A stretch of DNA of 64,000 nt from CAZJUR01 sp964549525 (GTDB taxonomy: Bacteria; Patescibacteriota; Saccharimonadia; Saccharimonadales; Saccharimonadaceae): the NCBI GenBank assembly GCA_964549525.1, contig CAZJUR010000004.1, positions 5,056 through 69,055 on the forward strand. Direction: 5' to 3'. Shown piece by piece: positions 1-8,513 of this stretch. The notes under the pieces are model-generated. The model made no database searches. It was not told the DNA's origin and was given only the letters and a program-made list of their open reading frames with translations. Positions within the stretch are counted from its first letter, which is position 1; each line of letters starts with the position of its first letter. The translations under genes were made by a program, and so were the position numbers.

Positions 1-2
1 AT

Positions 3-2867
3 GTTAAAGACCCTAATGAATTTATCGAAAAATATCAGGACAGGCTGGAGCTCATAACGACCACGAAAGCCATTGCTGATAGATGTAACGTTGAGATTGA
101 ACTAGGTAATATCCTCATCCCCACTTTCCCAACACCAAAAAATGAAACAGAAAAAACAGTACTTGAAAAATTAGTATATCAAGGTCTAGCGTGGCGATAC
201 GGTGGCATCGATCGTGATAAAAGTAAAACATTGTCCGTTCTACAGGCAAAAAAGAAACTCTCTGAGCAAATCTTAGATCGTGCTGCATTTGAGCTTGGCG
301 TCATAGATTCAATGGGCTTTAATGGCTATTTCTTAATTGTGCAAGATTTTATCAACTGGGGCAAAGATCGAGGAATTATTTTTGGACCTGGTCGAGGGTC
401 GGCAGCAGGTTCGATTATAGCCTACGCAATTAATGTAACTGACTTAGATCCCTTAACCTATGACTTACTATTTGAACGATTCTTAAATCCCGATCGAATA
501 TCTATGCCCGATATTGATATCGATATTCAAGACACGCGCCGCGATGAAGTCATCCAATATTGTATCGATAAGTATGGCAAAGATCGTGTCGCAAATATTG
601 TGACCTTTGGTACGATGGCAGCACGAGCGGCTGTTCGCGATGTTGCTCGAGTACTCGAAGTTCCGTATGTAGAAGCAGACCGATTAGCAAAATTAGTTCC
701 TCCACCTGTACAGGGTCGTCATATACCCCTCGCTTCAAGTCGCGAAAATGATCCAGATTTACGACGTGAGTACCAGACAAATGAACGAGCGCACGAAGTC
801 ATTGATTTTGCCTCAAAACTTGAGGGCACCATCCGAAGTCACGGTGTGCATGCTGCAGGTGTCGTCATTGCTCCAGATGAGCTTATTAAATATGCGCCAC
901 TTGAAATGGCCCAAAAAGGAGTGATTTCTACTCAGTATCCAATGTTTCCGATCGAAGATCTTGGCTTATTGAAAATGGACTTTTTAGGTCTGAGTAACTT
1001 AACCATTATTCAGCAAACCATGCGTATTGTAAAAAAAGTTTATAATATACAACTTGATCTTAGTACCTTACCGCTCGATGATAAAAAAACATTCGAATTA
1101 TTTCAACGAGGTGATACTACCGGTGTATTTCAGCTTGAGTCGGCTGGAATGAAGCGCTATTTAAAGCAACTCAAACCAACTGTTTTTGATGATATTATCG
1201 CTATGGTAGCATTATATCGGCCCGGTCCGATGCAATTTATTGATAGTTTCATCAAACGAAAACATGGTAAAGAAAAAATCACCTATCTTCACCCGAAAAT
1301 GGAAAATGCACTTGCAAACACCTACGGTGTCTTGGTCTATCAAGAACAATTTATGCAAATTTCTAAAGATTTAGCAGGTTTCTCTGGCGGGCAAGCTGAC
1401 ACGCTTCGTAAAGCTGTCGGTAAAAAAATCATGGCGATGATGAAAAAAATCAAACCGGAGTTTGTCGAAGGTGCGATTGCTCACAGCGGAGCAGACAGAA
1501 AGTTAATGGAACAATTTTGGGATCAACTCGAAGAATTTGCAAACTATTGTTTCAATAAATCACATGCAGCTTGCTATGCAATGATTGCGTACTGGACTGC
1601 ATATTTGAAGGCACATTATCCAGATGCTTTTATGGCAGCTTTAATGACAAGCGATGAAGATAATATTGATCGATTGGCGATTGAAATTGCCGAATGCCAG
1701 CATATGGGTATGAAAGTGTTGCCACCAGATGTCAATGAAAGTTTTGTTGAGTTTGCTATTGTTCCTGGTAAAAAATCTATTCGTTTTGGCATGGCGGCAA
1801 TCAAGGGCGTAGGCGTTGGGGCAGTTGAAGCTATTTTAGAGGCTCGTGAAGATAAACATTTTGCTTCGATTGAAGATTTTGCGCGTAGGGTATCATATTC
1901 AAAAATCAATCGCCGCGTATGGGAATCGCTGATAAAATCTGGCGCGTTTGATTCATTTGGTGACCGATCGGATTTATTATTTAATCTTGATCAAATTCTC
2001 AGCTTCGCTTCAAAAACTCAAAAAGATATTTTAAGTGGACAAACTAATTTATTTGGCGATCAATCCGCTACATTGACAACTTCTCTTTTAAAAATTATTC
2101 CTGCTCCCCAAAAATATCATGAACGGGAAAAACTTGTCTGGGAAAGAGAGTTACTCGGTTTATATTTGAGCGCACATCCACTCGATAAGTACCATGATTA
2201 TTTGTATGAAAATACCACACCGAGCAGTGATATATCTGTAGACGATGACGGCAAGACAGTCACACTCGGCGGGCTTATATCCTCAGTTCGAACAGTTACT
2301 ACTAAAAATGGCGGAAAAATGGCATTTATACAACTCGAAGATATACACGGAGAGCTAGAAGCCATTGTATTCCCGCGCCAATATGACAGCTGTATTGATC
2401 AAACAGTCCAAGATAGTGTCGTAAAAATTAAAGGAACAATTCAGGCGCGTGATCGTCAAGGTGGAGTTCACGATGTTCCGAAAATTATTGTCGAATCAGT
2501 TGAGGTGATCAATCCTTCTATCGTAGAGTCATACACACCGAGCGGTAAAAAATATGTCACTAAAAATACGCCCTCCTCGAATGCTACGTCTCATAAAAAT
2601 TCCGGAGCGCCAGAAAAAATACCAGATTCTCCTGTGGCGCCCGCACCTACGACCTTATACATACATGTGCTTGATCCAAATGAACATCAAAAGCTTCATG
2701 ATGCTAAACAAGTTATGAGTCAGTACGCAGGCGCTGACGATGTTATTTTAGTGATAGGCGCAAGTAAAACTTCTGCTGTCAGGATGCCATTTAGGGTGAC
2801 TATTTCGCCGGAATTAACTACTCAATTGCAAACTATTTTTGGGAAAGAGTTTGTTGTTGCGAAGTAA
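3..2867 (+). CDS. dnaE: DNA polymerase III alpha subunit (5'-truncated by window edge)
   Basis: Replicative DNA polymerase catalytic subunit of the C family. The frame is open from base 3, so this is the C-terminal 954 residues. The PHP domain and part of the N-terminus lie outside the window, and a TTG at 231 that could be read as a start is internal. The nucleotide-binding loop GPGRGSAAGS (about nt 384-413) and the catalytic PDIDID aspartates (about nt 507-524) are present. Next come the fingers/beta-binding region and an OB-fold (about nt 2250-2450, with GGLISSVRT). The C-terminal tail (TLYIHVLDPN) resembles the usual tau-binding end. The gene overlaps the convergent methyltransferase gene by 35 bp. 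Family assignment is secure. Confidence 0.97.
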   Translation, partial: VKDPNEFIEKYQDRLELITTTKAIADRCNVEIELGNILIPTFPTPKNETEKTVLEKLVYQGLAWRYGGIDRDKSKTLSVLQAKKKLSEQILDRAAFELGVIDSMGFNGYFLIVQDFINWGKDRGIIFGPGRGSAAGSIIAYAINVTDLDPLTYDLLFERFLNPDRISMPDIDIDIQDTRRDEVIQYCIDKYGKDRVANIVTFGTMAARAAVRDVARVLEVPYVEADRLAKLVPPPVQGRHIPLASSRENDPDLRREYQTNERAHEVIDFASKLEGTIRSHGVHAAGVVIAPDELIKYAPLEMAQKGVISTQYPMFPIEDLGLLKMDFLGLSNLTIIQQTMRIVKKVYNIQLDLSTLPLDDKKTFELFQRGDTTGVFQLESAGMKRYLKQLKPTVFDDIIAMVALYRPGPMQFIDSFIKRKHGKEKITYLHPKMENALANTYGVLVYQEQFMQISKDLAGFSGGQADTLRKAVGKKIMAMMKKIKPEFVEGAIAHSGADRKLMEQFWDQLEEFANYCFNKSHAACYAMIAYWTAYLKAHYPDAFMAALMTSDEDNIDRLAIEIAECQHMGMKVLPPDVNESFVEFAIVPGKKSIRFGMAAIKGVGVGAVEAILEAREDKHFASIEDFARRVSYSKINRRVWESLIKSGAFDSFGDRSDLLFNLDQILSFASKTQKDILSGQTNLFGDQSATLTTSLLKIIPAPQKYHEREKLVWERELLGLYLSAHPLDKYHDYLYENTTPSSDISVDDDGKTVTLGGLISSVRTVTTKNGGKMAFIQLEDIHGELEAIVFPRQYDSCIDQTVQDSVVKIKGTIQARDRQGGVHDVPKIIVESVEVINPSIVESYTPSGKKYVTKNTPSSNATSHKNSGAPEKIPDSPVAPAPTTLYIHVLDPNEHQKLHDAKQVMSQYAGADDVILVIGASKTSAVRMPFRVTISPELTTQLQTIFGKEFVVAK

Positions 2868-3387
2868 CCGGCTGCTCCTGAAGTCTAACGCCAGTTTTAA
2901 GGGCATATAACGCAATCCCTGCTGCCACGCTTACATTAAAAGATTCTTTTTTGCCTTCCATTGGAATTTCTGCAATATCAGTGCATGTTTGTAATAAGTC
3001 TGACGGTATTCCGCCTATTTCTTCGCCGAGAATAAGAAGTGACTTACGAATAGGCTGAAGTGAGGGTAGTAATGTGGCGGACGGATGCTGCTCAAGACCA
3101 ATAATGTTATATCCGTGAGACTTAAAACTGTCGATTAATTGAAGTGGATGAGGAACATGCGAAAACGGCACCTCCGCTTCCGCACCTAAAGCTGTTTTAC
3201 TTATTTCTTTATTTATTCGTTCCGCTACATGCGGTAAACGCGTATCGTTGGGAACTTGAGGATAGGGACTATACCCACTTAGATATAAGTGTTCAACCCC
3301 AAACCCATCACAAGTCCGAAAAAGTGACCCTATATTATGAGCCGAACGAATATTATGCGCTAAAACGGCTATACGCACTGATTTCAT
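2833..3387 (-). CDS. TrmH/SpoU-family RNA 2'-O-methyltransferase
   Basis: SPOUT-class methyltransferase of 184 aa, probably methylating a ribose in tRNA or rRNA. All three SpoU motifs are visible: motif 1 NIRSAHNIGSLFRT (residues 12-25), motif 2 LGEEIGGIP (about residue 120) and motif 3 IPMEGKKESFNVSVAAGIALY (C-terminal, residues of the trefoil knot). There is no N-terminal L30e-like extension, so it is a minimal single-domain form. The exact RNA target cannot be read from the sequence. A TATAGT box lies 6 nt before the ATG with no Shine-Dalgarno sequence, suggesting a leaderless message. The 3' end runs into dnaE from the opposite side. Confidence 0.88.
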   Translation of the reverse strand: MKSVRIAVLAHNIRSAHNIGSLFRTCDGFGVEHLYLSGYSPYPQVPNDTRLPHVAERINKEISKTALGAEAEVPFSHVPHPLQLIDSFKSHGYNIIGLEQHPSATLLPSLQPIRKSLLILGEEIGGIPSDLLQTCTDIAEIPMEGKKESFNVSVAAGIALYALKTGVRLQEQPVTSQQQTLSQK

Positions 3388-3393
3388 ATTGCT

Positions 3394-3399
3394 ACTATA
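3394..3399 (-). promoter_or_regulatory. -10 box of the SpoU methyltransferase gene, predicted leaderless
   Basis: TATAGT on the minus strand, followed by 6 nt (agcaat) and the ATG at 3387. Transcription would start at or beside the start codon. No Shine-Dalgarno sequence is seen. Confidence 0.55.
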
Positions 3400-3436
3400 T
3401 CATATCTGCTTATGCTTCTGGTACAATACATAGTAA

Positions 3437-5068
3437 ATGGTTCAAAAGGATAAGCAAGTAGAACGTTTTCGTGAAAGCGATGAGCGTGCGACACAACAAC
3501 GAGCAGCATTACTAGGTTTAAAATACCTCGATACGAGAGGTATAGCTGATTCAGCACCGCTCGTCGATAATTTGATGAACGTTGAACAAATGAGAAGTGG
3601 ACGCATGGTACCTCTCAAGGTAGGAAGCTGGAGTTCGGGTCCATATGTCTATGGCGTGACGAGTGATACGCCGAAGTCAGTGATGGGCTCGCTAGTTGAT
3701 AAATGGCGCGAGGAAGGAATTGACGTCCAGTTTCTTCTCATTAGCAAGCTAGGATATCGAGAATACATGGATCGCTATGATCCGCCAAAAGAAATTATTT
3801 ACGATGACGTCGAAATTGCCCAAGAAGGCGATAGTGAGACGATCGAAGCGGTATCAAAAACACTTGAAACTGTTCGAACCGATGATATTTTAGACTATCT
3901 TATTCAACAAGCTGACGCACTAGGTGCAAGTGATATTCACATTGAAAATCAGCGAGAAAATGTGCGCATTCGGTTTCGGGTTGACGGCGCTTTACATCCA
4001 GTTGCCTATTTAACGCATGAAAAATATCGGGTTTTAAAAGCATCGCTTGCCTCGCGCGGCGGTATCTCCACAGCATCTGATGATGCGCAAAGCGGAAGCA
4101 TGCAGACTGAAATTCCAGAAAAAGACGGTGTGGATGCTCACTTTTTAAATATGCGTATTGAAACCGTTCCAGCGGTATACGGTCAAGATGTTGTCATTCG
4201 ACTCTTTAATTTTGATGAAACGCTGTTAAATCTTCAAAACATTGGTGTCAATGATCGAGAGATGAGTGCTATTAATGAAATTATTTCTCACCCTCGCGGA
4301 ATGGTCTTGATGGTTGGACCTACTGGTAGTGGTAAATCTACTACACTCTATAGTATGATAAACGCGCTTAATTCACCTGATCGAAAAATTTTAACATTAG
4401 AGGATCCGGTTGAGTTTCGTATTCCAGGTGTTTCGCAAATACCAGTCAATACAAATAGCGGCAAAACTTTTAATGACAAACTACGCGCGGTACTGAGGCT
4501 CGACCCCGATGTTGTCATGGTGGGAGAAATCAGAGATGTTGATACCGCCCGCACGACGATCCAGGCTGCTATAACCGGTCATCTGGTACTTTCGACATTC
4601 CACGCTGAAACAGCATCTGCAGCATTTAGTCGTATGATTGATATGATTGGTATTAATCCGATCTTTTCTACAGCGATTCGTATGATTATCGGTCAGCGAT
4701 TGGTGCGAAAACTTGATGACAACAAAGAATCATACATCGCCGACGAAGCCACCGCTAACTGGATACGAGAAACATTGCGTGATCTACCTGAGAGCATTGA
4801 AAAACCATCACTTGATGGCGAGATTACCCTGTATAAACCTGTTGAAAATGAAGACAATCCGTTCGGGTATCGGGGAAGAGTCGTCTTGATGGAACAATTG
4901 ATAGTTGATCAAGAAATACAGAAATATTTACGCGGTGAACTCGCGCCAAATGCTGATGCTATCGAAGAAACTGCTCGAAAACAGGGCATGGTTACCATGC
5001 TCCAATCGGGTGTACTGCGAGCATTACATGGCGATACGACGCTAGACGAAATCCATCGCGTGTTATAA
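3437..5068 (+). CDS. Type IV pilus assembly / type II secretion ATPase (PilB/GspE family)
   Basis: Cytoplasmic hexameric ATPase that powers pilus extension or pseudopilus assembly, 543 aa. An N-terminal GspE/MshE-like domain (about 1-150) is followed by the secretion ATPase core. Visible motifs are the Walker A GPTGSGKST (about residue 294), the Asp box LTLEDPVE, the Walker B region LDPDVVMVGEIRD and the His box TGHLVLSTFHAE. The tetracysteine zinc motif of many GspE/PilB proteins is absent where expected (after GQRLVRKL). It stands alone, with no pilin or platform gene beside it. A TACAAT box lies 9 nt upstream of the ATG and no Shine-Dalgarno sequence is seen. PilT is less likely because of the long N-terminal domain. 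Confidence 0.9.
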   Translation: MVQKDKQVERFRESDERATQQRAALLGLKYLDTRGIADSAPLVDNLMNVEQMRSGRMVPLKVGSWSSGPYVYGVTSDTPKSVMGSLVDKWREEGIDVQFLLISKLGYREYMDRYDPPKEIIYDDVEIAQEGDSETIEAVSKTLETVRTDDILDYLIQQADALGASDIHIENQRENVRIRFRVDGALHPVAYLTHEKYRVLKASLASRGGISTASDDAQSGSMQTEIPEKDGVDAHFLNMRIETVPAVYGQDVVIRLFNFDETLLNLQNIGVNDREMSAINEIISHPRGMVLMVGPTGSGKSTTLYSMINALNSPDRKILTLEDPVEFRIPGVSQIPVNTNSGKTFNDKLRAVLRLDPDVVMVGEIRDVDTARTTIQAAITGHLVLSTFHAETASAAFSRMIDMIGINPIFSTAIRMIIGQRLVRKLDDNKESYIADEATANWIRETLRDLPESIEKPSLDGEITLYKPVENEDNPFGYRGRVVLMEQLIVDQEIQKYLRGELAPNADAIEETARKQGMVTMLQSGVLRALHGDTTLDEIHRVL

Positions 5069-5111
5069 AGTACTTGATTTTTTATACTGCTTATGATATA
5101 TTTCCCACAGG

Positions 5112-5777
5112 ATGGCAGAAAAGCTCGTTATCGGCGGGTTTGCAAGCACCAAAAAGCAAATACAAACAGTCGCCATTAAACTATCTGAACATTTCGACGT
5201 TGACGTCGAAGGACTGAATTTTCGTGAGGCTCTCGGTAAACCGCGAGCCTTTTTTGATGATCAATCACTCATCACACATTCTGGTGGTATGCTCCCCGTA
5301 GCTCATAGTCAGCCATATGATCTAATCGCTGTTGCTCCACCTGTTCCAGAGAGAATTTCTAAATTACTGTGGCGTGGCTGGTTAATGGGGCGAAAACTCG
5401 GACAGGCAGAAGCAGCAGTGACAAAATTTCGTGACACTTCGCAATTTGAAGCACTTCGCTATCCACAGACTCACTTCGGGCGGCTACCGGAGATTAGTCA
5501 GTTTAATGCCCTTGAGGCCGCTTATCATCTGGGTAAGCGAGGGGTTGAGACAACCATTGTCTTGATGCAAAACGATGGTATTTTTCGCTACGACCATAGT
5601 GTAGTTCACGATGAACCAAGTCGTCCGTATCGACTTATCTCACTAGAAGGAGAACATGTTGATTTTACCAATCATCCAGCCGAAATTCTTGGGTCAATGA
5701 GTGTGGCAAGCCAGGTTAGGTTTAAAAGAAAGTGCGAGGAACTCTATTCATCGCAAGGTCATTTGGTCGCAGCATAA
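5112..5777 (+). CDS. Uncharacterised protein, possible alpha/beta-hydrolase fold
   Basis: 221 aa, not recognised as a named family. The order of elements resembles a small alpha/beta hydrolase. A first strand and glycine turn (KLVIGGFAS, residues 4-12) are followed by a nucleophile-elbow-like LITHSGGML (about residues 54-62) and LIAVAPPVPE. A late strand ends in an acidic turn (TTIVLMQNDGIF, about 147-158), and a histidine follows near VDFTNHP. If this reading is right, the triad would be Ser57-Asp156-His189 or nearby. No signal peptide or membrane segment is seen. It lies 43 bp after the PilB-like gene on the same strand, so it may be co-transcribed, although a TATGAT box sits in the gap. 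Function is unknown. Confidence 0.6.
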   Translation: MAEKLVIGGFASTKKQIQTVAIKLSEHFDVDVEGLNFREALGKPRAFFDDQSLITHSGGMLPVAHSQPYDLIAVAPPVPERISKLLWRGWLMGRKLGQAEAAVTKFRDTSQFEALRYPQTHFGRLPEISQFNALEAAYHLGKRGVETTIVLMQNDGIFRYDHSVVHDEPSRPYRLISLEGEHVDFTNHPAEILGSMSVASQVRFKRKCEELYSSQGHLVAA

Positions 5778-5782
5778 AAGCT

Positions 5783-6919
5783 TTAACGAATAGCGCTCGC
5801 GATTGCAGGCACCAGTCGATCATCAAAAACTGATGGGATAATTTCATCTATCGATGGTGTTTCCACTAGTTCTGCAATCGCTTCGGCGGCTGCTATTTTG
5901 TGCTGATCAGTAATTTTAGTTACGCCATTGTCGAGCGCACCACGAAAGATGCCAGGAAAAGCTACAGCGTTATTGACTTGATTTGGCAGATCACTTCGCC
6001 CGGTTGCTAATATTGCAACGCCAGCTTCATGTGCAAGCTTCGGGTTAATCTCTGGATTAGGATTGGCTAAACCAAAGACAATAGGGTTCTTGTTCATAAG
6101 GGCTATATCCTGAGGAGTGAGTAAATCTGCCTTACTAACGCCAATAAAAATATCAGCATCTTTGAGCGCATCTTGTAAACTTCCTTCACTATTATGTGGA
6201 TTAGAGATTTCCAGAAGCGTCTCTTTTTCTTTATTTAAATCAGTACGATTATGAGAAATAATACCTTTACTGTCGATCAATATGATTTCAGGCTGCGCAT
6301 AGAGATATAACAATTTAGCAATTGCTGTTCCGGCAGCACCAGCCCCAATCATGGCAATCTTGCACTCTTTTAAATTTTTCTTGAGCACCTTCATGGCATT
6401 GATGAGTCCTGCGAGTACCACAACTGCGGTGCCGTGTTGGTCGTCATGAAACACCGGAATGTCGAGCTCAGCTTTGAGGCGCTCTTCAACTTCAAAGCAC
6501 TTCGGAGCGGCAATATCTTCGAGGTTAATTGCTCCAAAGCTCGGTGCGATTCGAGTTATGGTTTCGACAATTTCGTCAGGAGTGTGCACATCCAAGACAA
6601 TAGGTATACTGTCAATATCTGCAAAATGCTTAAAGAGCAGAGCCTTGCCTTCCATGACGGGGAGACTGGCTTTTGGTCCGATATCACCAAGACCGAGCAC
6701 GGCTGAGCCATCGGAAATGACTGCAACGAGATTGTTTGTCCATGTATATTCACGAAGCCGGGTCTCGTCATTGGCGATTTCTTGACAGACTGCTGCCACG
6801 CCAGGGCTATAATACGCACTGAGTTTTTGACGGTCAATTTTTCCGCCGTCACGCAACTTCGTCGTAATTTTGCCGCTATATTTTTTATGCAGATCAAGTG
6901 CTTGTTGATTTATATCCAT
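5783..6919 (-). CDS. NAD(P)-dependent malic enzyme
   Basis: Oxidative decarboxylation of malate to pyruvate and CO2. The short bacterial form, 378 aa from ATG 6919. An upstream in-frame GTG at 6937 overlaps a GAGGTG motif and is unlikely to be the start. Malic enzyme signatures are present: AYYSPGVAAVC (substrate/Tyr region), SDGSAVLGLGDIGPKASLPVMEGKALLFKHF, the metal site IVLDVHTPDE and NLEDIAAPKCFE, HDDQHGTA, and the NAD-binding GAGAAGTAIAKLL. FGLANPNPEI and ATGRSDLPNQVNNAVAFPGIFRGAL close the active site. It gives the cell a second route to pyruvate besides glycolysis. It is convergent with the 5112 gene and divergent from rplS. Cofactor preference cannot be decided by eye. Confidence 0.94.
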   Translation of the reverse strand: MDINQQALDLHKKYSGKITTKLRDGGKIDRQKLSAYYSPGVAAVCQEIANDETRLREYTWTNNLVAVISDGSAVLGLGDIGPKASLPVMEGKALLFKHFADIDSIPIVLDVHTPDEIVETITRIAPSFGAINLEDIAAPKCFEVEERLKAELDIPVFHDDQHGTAVVVLAGLINAMKVLKKNLKECKIAMIGAGAAGTAIAKLLYLYAQPEIILIDSKGIISHNRTDLNKEKETLLEISNPHNSEGSLQDALKDADIFIGVSKADLLTPQDIALMNKNPIVFGLANPNPEINPKLAHEAGVAILATGRSDLPNQVNNAVAFPGIFRGALDNGVTKITDQHKIAAAEAIAELVETPSIDEIIPSVFDDRLVPAIASAIR

Positions 6920-6963
6920 ATACTTTAATTGTATCACCTCTTTATTTTCTTTAGTATCTGTGC

Positions 6964-6969
6964 TATAAT
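6964..6969 (+). promoter_or_regulatory. -10 box upstream of rplS
   Basis: TATAAT at 6964-6969 is followed by an ~40-nt leader with a strong AAAGAGGTGA Shine-Dalgarno sequence 5 nt before ATG 7011. The -35 is not clear. Confidence 0.5.
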
Positions 6970-7010
6970 CATATATTGACTATTGAATAATAATTAAAGA
7001 GGTGAGACAA

Positions 7011-7532
7011 ATGAGTTTTGCACTAATCGATAAAGTGAATAAAGCACACGCTAAACCAGAAGTGGTCGACGCACGAAGCGGCGATACTGTGCGCGTGCAT
7101 CAGAAAATTAAAGAAGGTAACAAAGAGCGTATTCAAATTTTTGAAGGTGTGGTGATTCGATGTGATCGAAAAAAAAGCCTGACGAGCCGCATTACGGTAC
7201 GGAAAGTTACGAGTGGCATTGGCGTCGAAAAAAGTTTTCTGCTTCATAGTCCATTGGTAGAAAAAGTCGAGATTGTTCGTCGGAGTAAAGTTCGCCGAAA
7301 TTATCTGACCTATCTTCGTGAAAGGAGCGGTAAATCTGCACGCCTTAAAGGTGTTGATTTTGATCGTGAGGCAGTTAATGACGTTCGAGATCCTCACGCC
7401 GAAGCAGAAGAGGCACGCCTAAAAGAAGAAGCCAAAAAAGCTGCCGAAGAAAAACAGGCCGCCAAAGAGGCTGAAGAAGCCGAGCTCAAGAAAAAGCAAG
7501 AAGAAGTCGAAGTTCGACATAAAGACAGCTAG
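7011..7532 (+). CDS. rplS: Large ribosomal subunit protein bL19
   Basis: Ribosomal protein at the 30S-50S interface. The first ~115 residues match bL19 (VRVHQKIKEGNKERIQIFEGVVI, SLTSRITVRKVTSGIGVEKSF, VRRSKVRRNYLTYLR). The start is ATG 7011, placed 5 nt after a GAGGTGA Shine-Dalgarno sequence; the GTG at 7002 is inside that motif. The protein is 173 aa, about 55 longer than usual, because of a charged C-terminal tail rich in Glu, Lys and Ala that is probably helical. A strong intrinsic terminator follows. In many bacteria rplS is followed by rnhB, as here. Confidence 0.96.
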   Translation: MSFALIDKVNKAHAKPEVVDARSGDTVRVHQKIKEGNKERIQIFEGVVIRCDRKKSLTSRITVRKVTSGIGVEKSFLLHSPLVEKVEIVRRSKVRRNYLTYLRERSGKSARLKGVDFDREAVNDVRDPHAEAEEARLKEEAKKAAEEKQAAKEAEEAELKKKQEEVEVRHKDS

Positions 7533-7549
7533 AAGATCATTCAAAAAAG

Positions 7550-7575
7550 AAAACGCCCAGAAATGGAGCGTTTTT
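7550..7575 (+). terminator. Intrinsic terminator after rplS
   Basis: Stem AAACGCCCA (7551-7559), GAAA tetraloop, and the return arm TGG-A-GCGTTT with one bulged A, then a T run. An ATG in the loop (7563) begins the extended open frame of the next gene and is therefore not its real start. Confidence 0.85.
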
Positions 7576-7577
7576 GT

Positions 7578-7583
7578 TACACT
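7578..7583 (+). promoter_or_regulatory. -10 box of the RNase HII-YraN gene, predicted leaderless
   Basis: TACACT followed by 6 nt (aaaaag) and ATG 7590, with no Shine-Dalgarno sequence. It begins right at the end of the rplS terminator. Confidence 0.5.
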
Positions 7584-7589
7584 AAAAAG

Positions 7590-8513
7590 ATGATTGTTGG
7601 GGTTGACGAAGTCGGGCGAGGGGCGTGGGCGGGACCGTTGGTGGTCGGCGCGGTTGTATTAGGTGGCGTTGAGATCGAGGGTTTAACTGACAGCAAGAAA
7701 TTGACAGCAAAAAAGCGGCAACTTCTGGCACGAGAGATTAAAGAGAAAGCTATAGCTATTGGTCTCGGTTGGATTTCAGCTGAAATCATCGATGTTATCG
7801 GGCTTTCTGCTGCACTCGCTATGGCGGCGCGGAATGCACTCAAAGAAATCACTATCCCGTACGATAGCATTATCCTCGATGGAACGGCTAATTTCTTAAG
7901 TGATCCACGTAGCAGCACTATGAAGCAAGCCGATCTTTTAATACCAAGTGTGTCAGCGGCGAGTATTATCGCCAAAGTTGCGCGTGATTATTATATGATG
8001 ACAAAAGCACATGATGAGTTTCCGCACTATGGCTTCGATAGGCATGTCGGTTATGGTACAACAGCGCATAAAAAAGCACTGATCGCACATGGTGTATCTT
8101 CGCTACATCGAGCCAGTTTTAAACCGATTCGGCAACTGCTCGGTGAGAATCAACGCGTAAAGCAATCAAAAGTTGTCGATACAATAGGTCGCCGAGCAGA
8201 ACTCGCTGCAGCTCAGTATCTAGAAAAACAGGGCTACACTATCCTTGATAAAAATTGGCTCACTAAGTGGTGTGAGATCGATCTTGTTGCTCAAAAGGCT
8301 GGCACAGTCTATTTTGTAGAAGTAAAACATCGGGCAAGTAAAGATCAAGGCGGTGGGTTAGCGGCAATCACCAAAAAGAAATATGCGCAGATGCGCTATG
8401 CTGCTGAATTTTGGCGGCACATCAATAAACATACAGGTGATGCAAAATTATCAGTTATTACAACTAATGACGACCCGCCGCGTGTTACGACATTTCTCGA
8501 AGACGTGTCGTAA
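7590..8513 (+). CDS. rnhB: Fusion of ribonuclease HII and a YraN-type (UPF0102) nuclease-fold domain
   Basis: One 307-aa chain carrying two proteins that are usually encoded by neighbouring genes. Residues 1-~185 are RNase HII, which cleaves RNA in RNA-DNA hybrids and excises ribonucleotides: IVGVDEVGRGAWAGPLVVGA carries the Asp-Glu pair, ILDGT another acidic residue and SAASIIAKVARD the last Asp. After a short linker, residues ~195-307 match YraN: RRAELAAAQYLEKQGY, then CEIDLVA and VYFVEVKHR, the E-D-ExK pattern of a restriction-endonuclease-like fold. The start at 7590 is preferred because the upstream ATG lies in the rplS terminator loop. The 3' end overlaps the convergent peptidase gene by 29 bp. 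Confidence 0.93.
   Translation: MIVGVDEVGRGAWAGPLVVGAVVLGGVEIEGLTDSKKLTAKKRQLLAREIKEKAIAIGLGWISAEIIDVIGLSAALAMAARNALKEITIPYDSIILDGTANFLSDPRSSTMKQADLLIPSVSAASIIAKVARDYYMMTKAHDEFPHYGFDRHVGYGTTAHKKALIAHGVSSLHRASFKPIRQLLGENQRVKQSKVVDTIGRRAELAAAQYLEKQGYTILDKNWLTKWCEIDLVAQKAGTVYFVEVKHRASKDQGGGLAAITKKKYAQMRYAAEFWRHINKHTGDAKLSVITTNDDPPRVTTFLEDVS

Noticed and set aside
231..2867. A TTG start for dnaE at 231
   Set aside because: The frame is open and dnaE-like all the way back to base 3, so the TTG is internal to a gene cut by the window edge.
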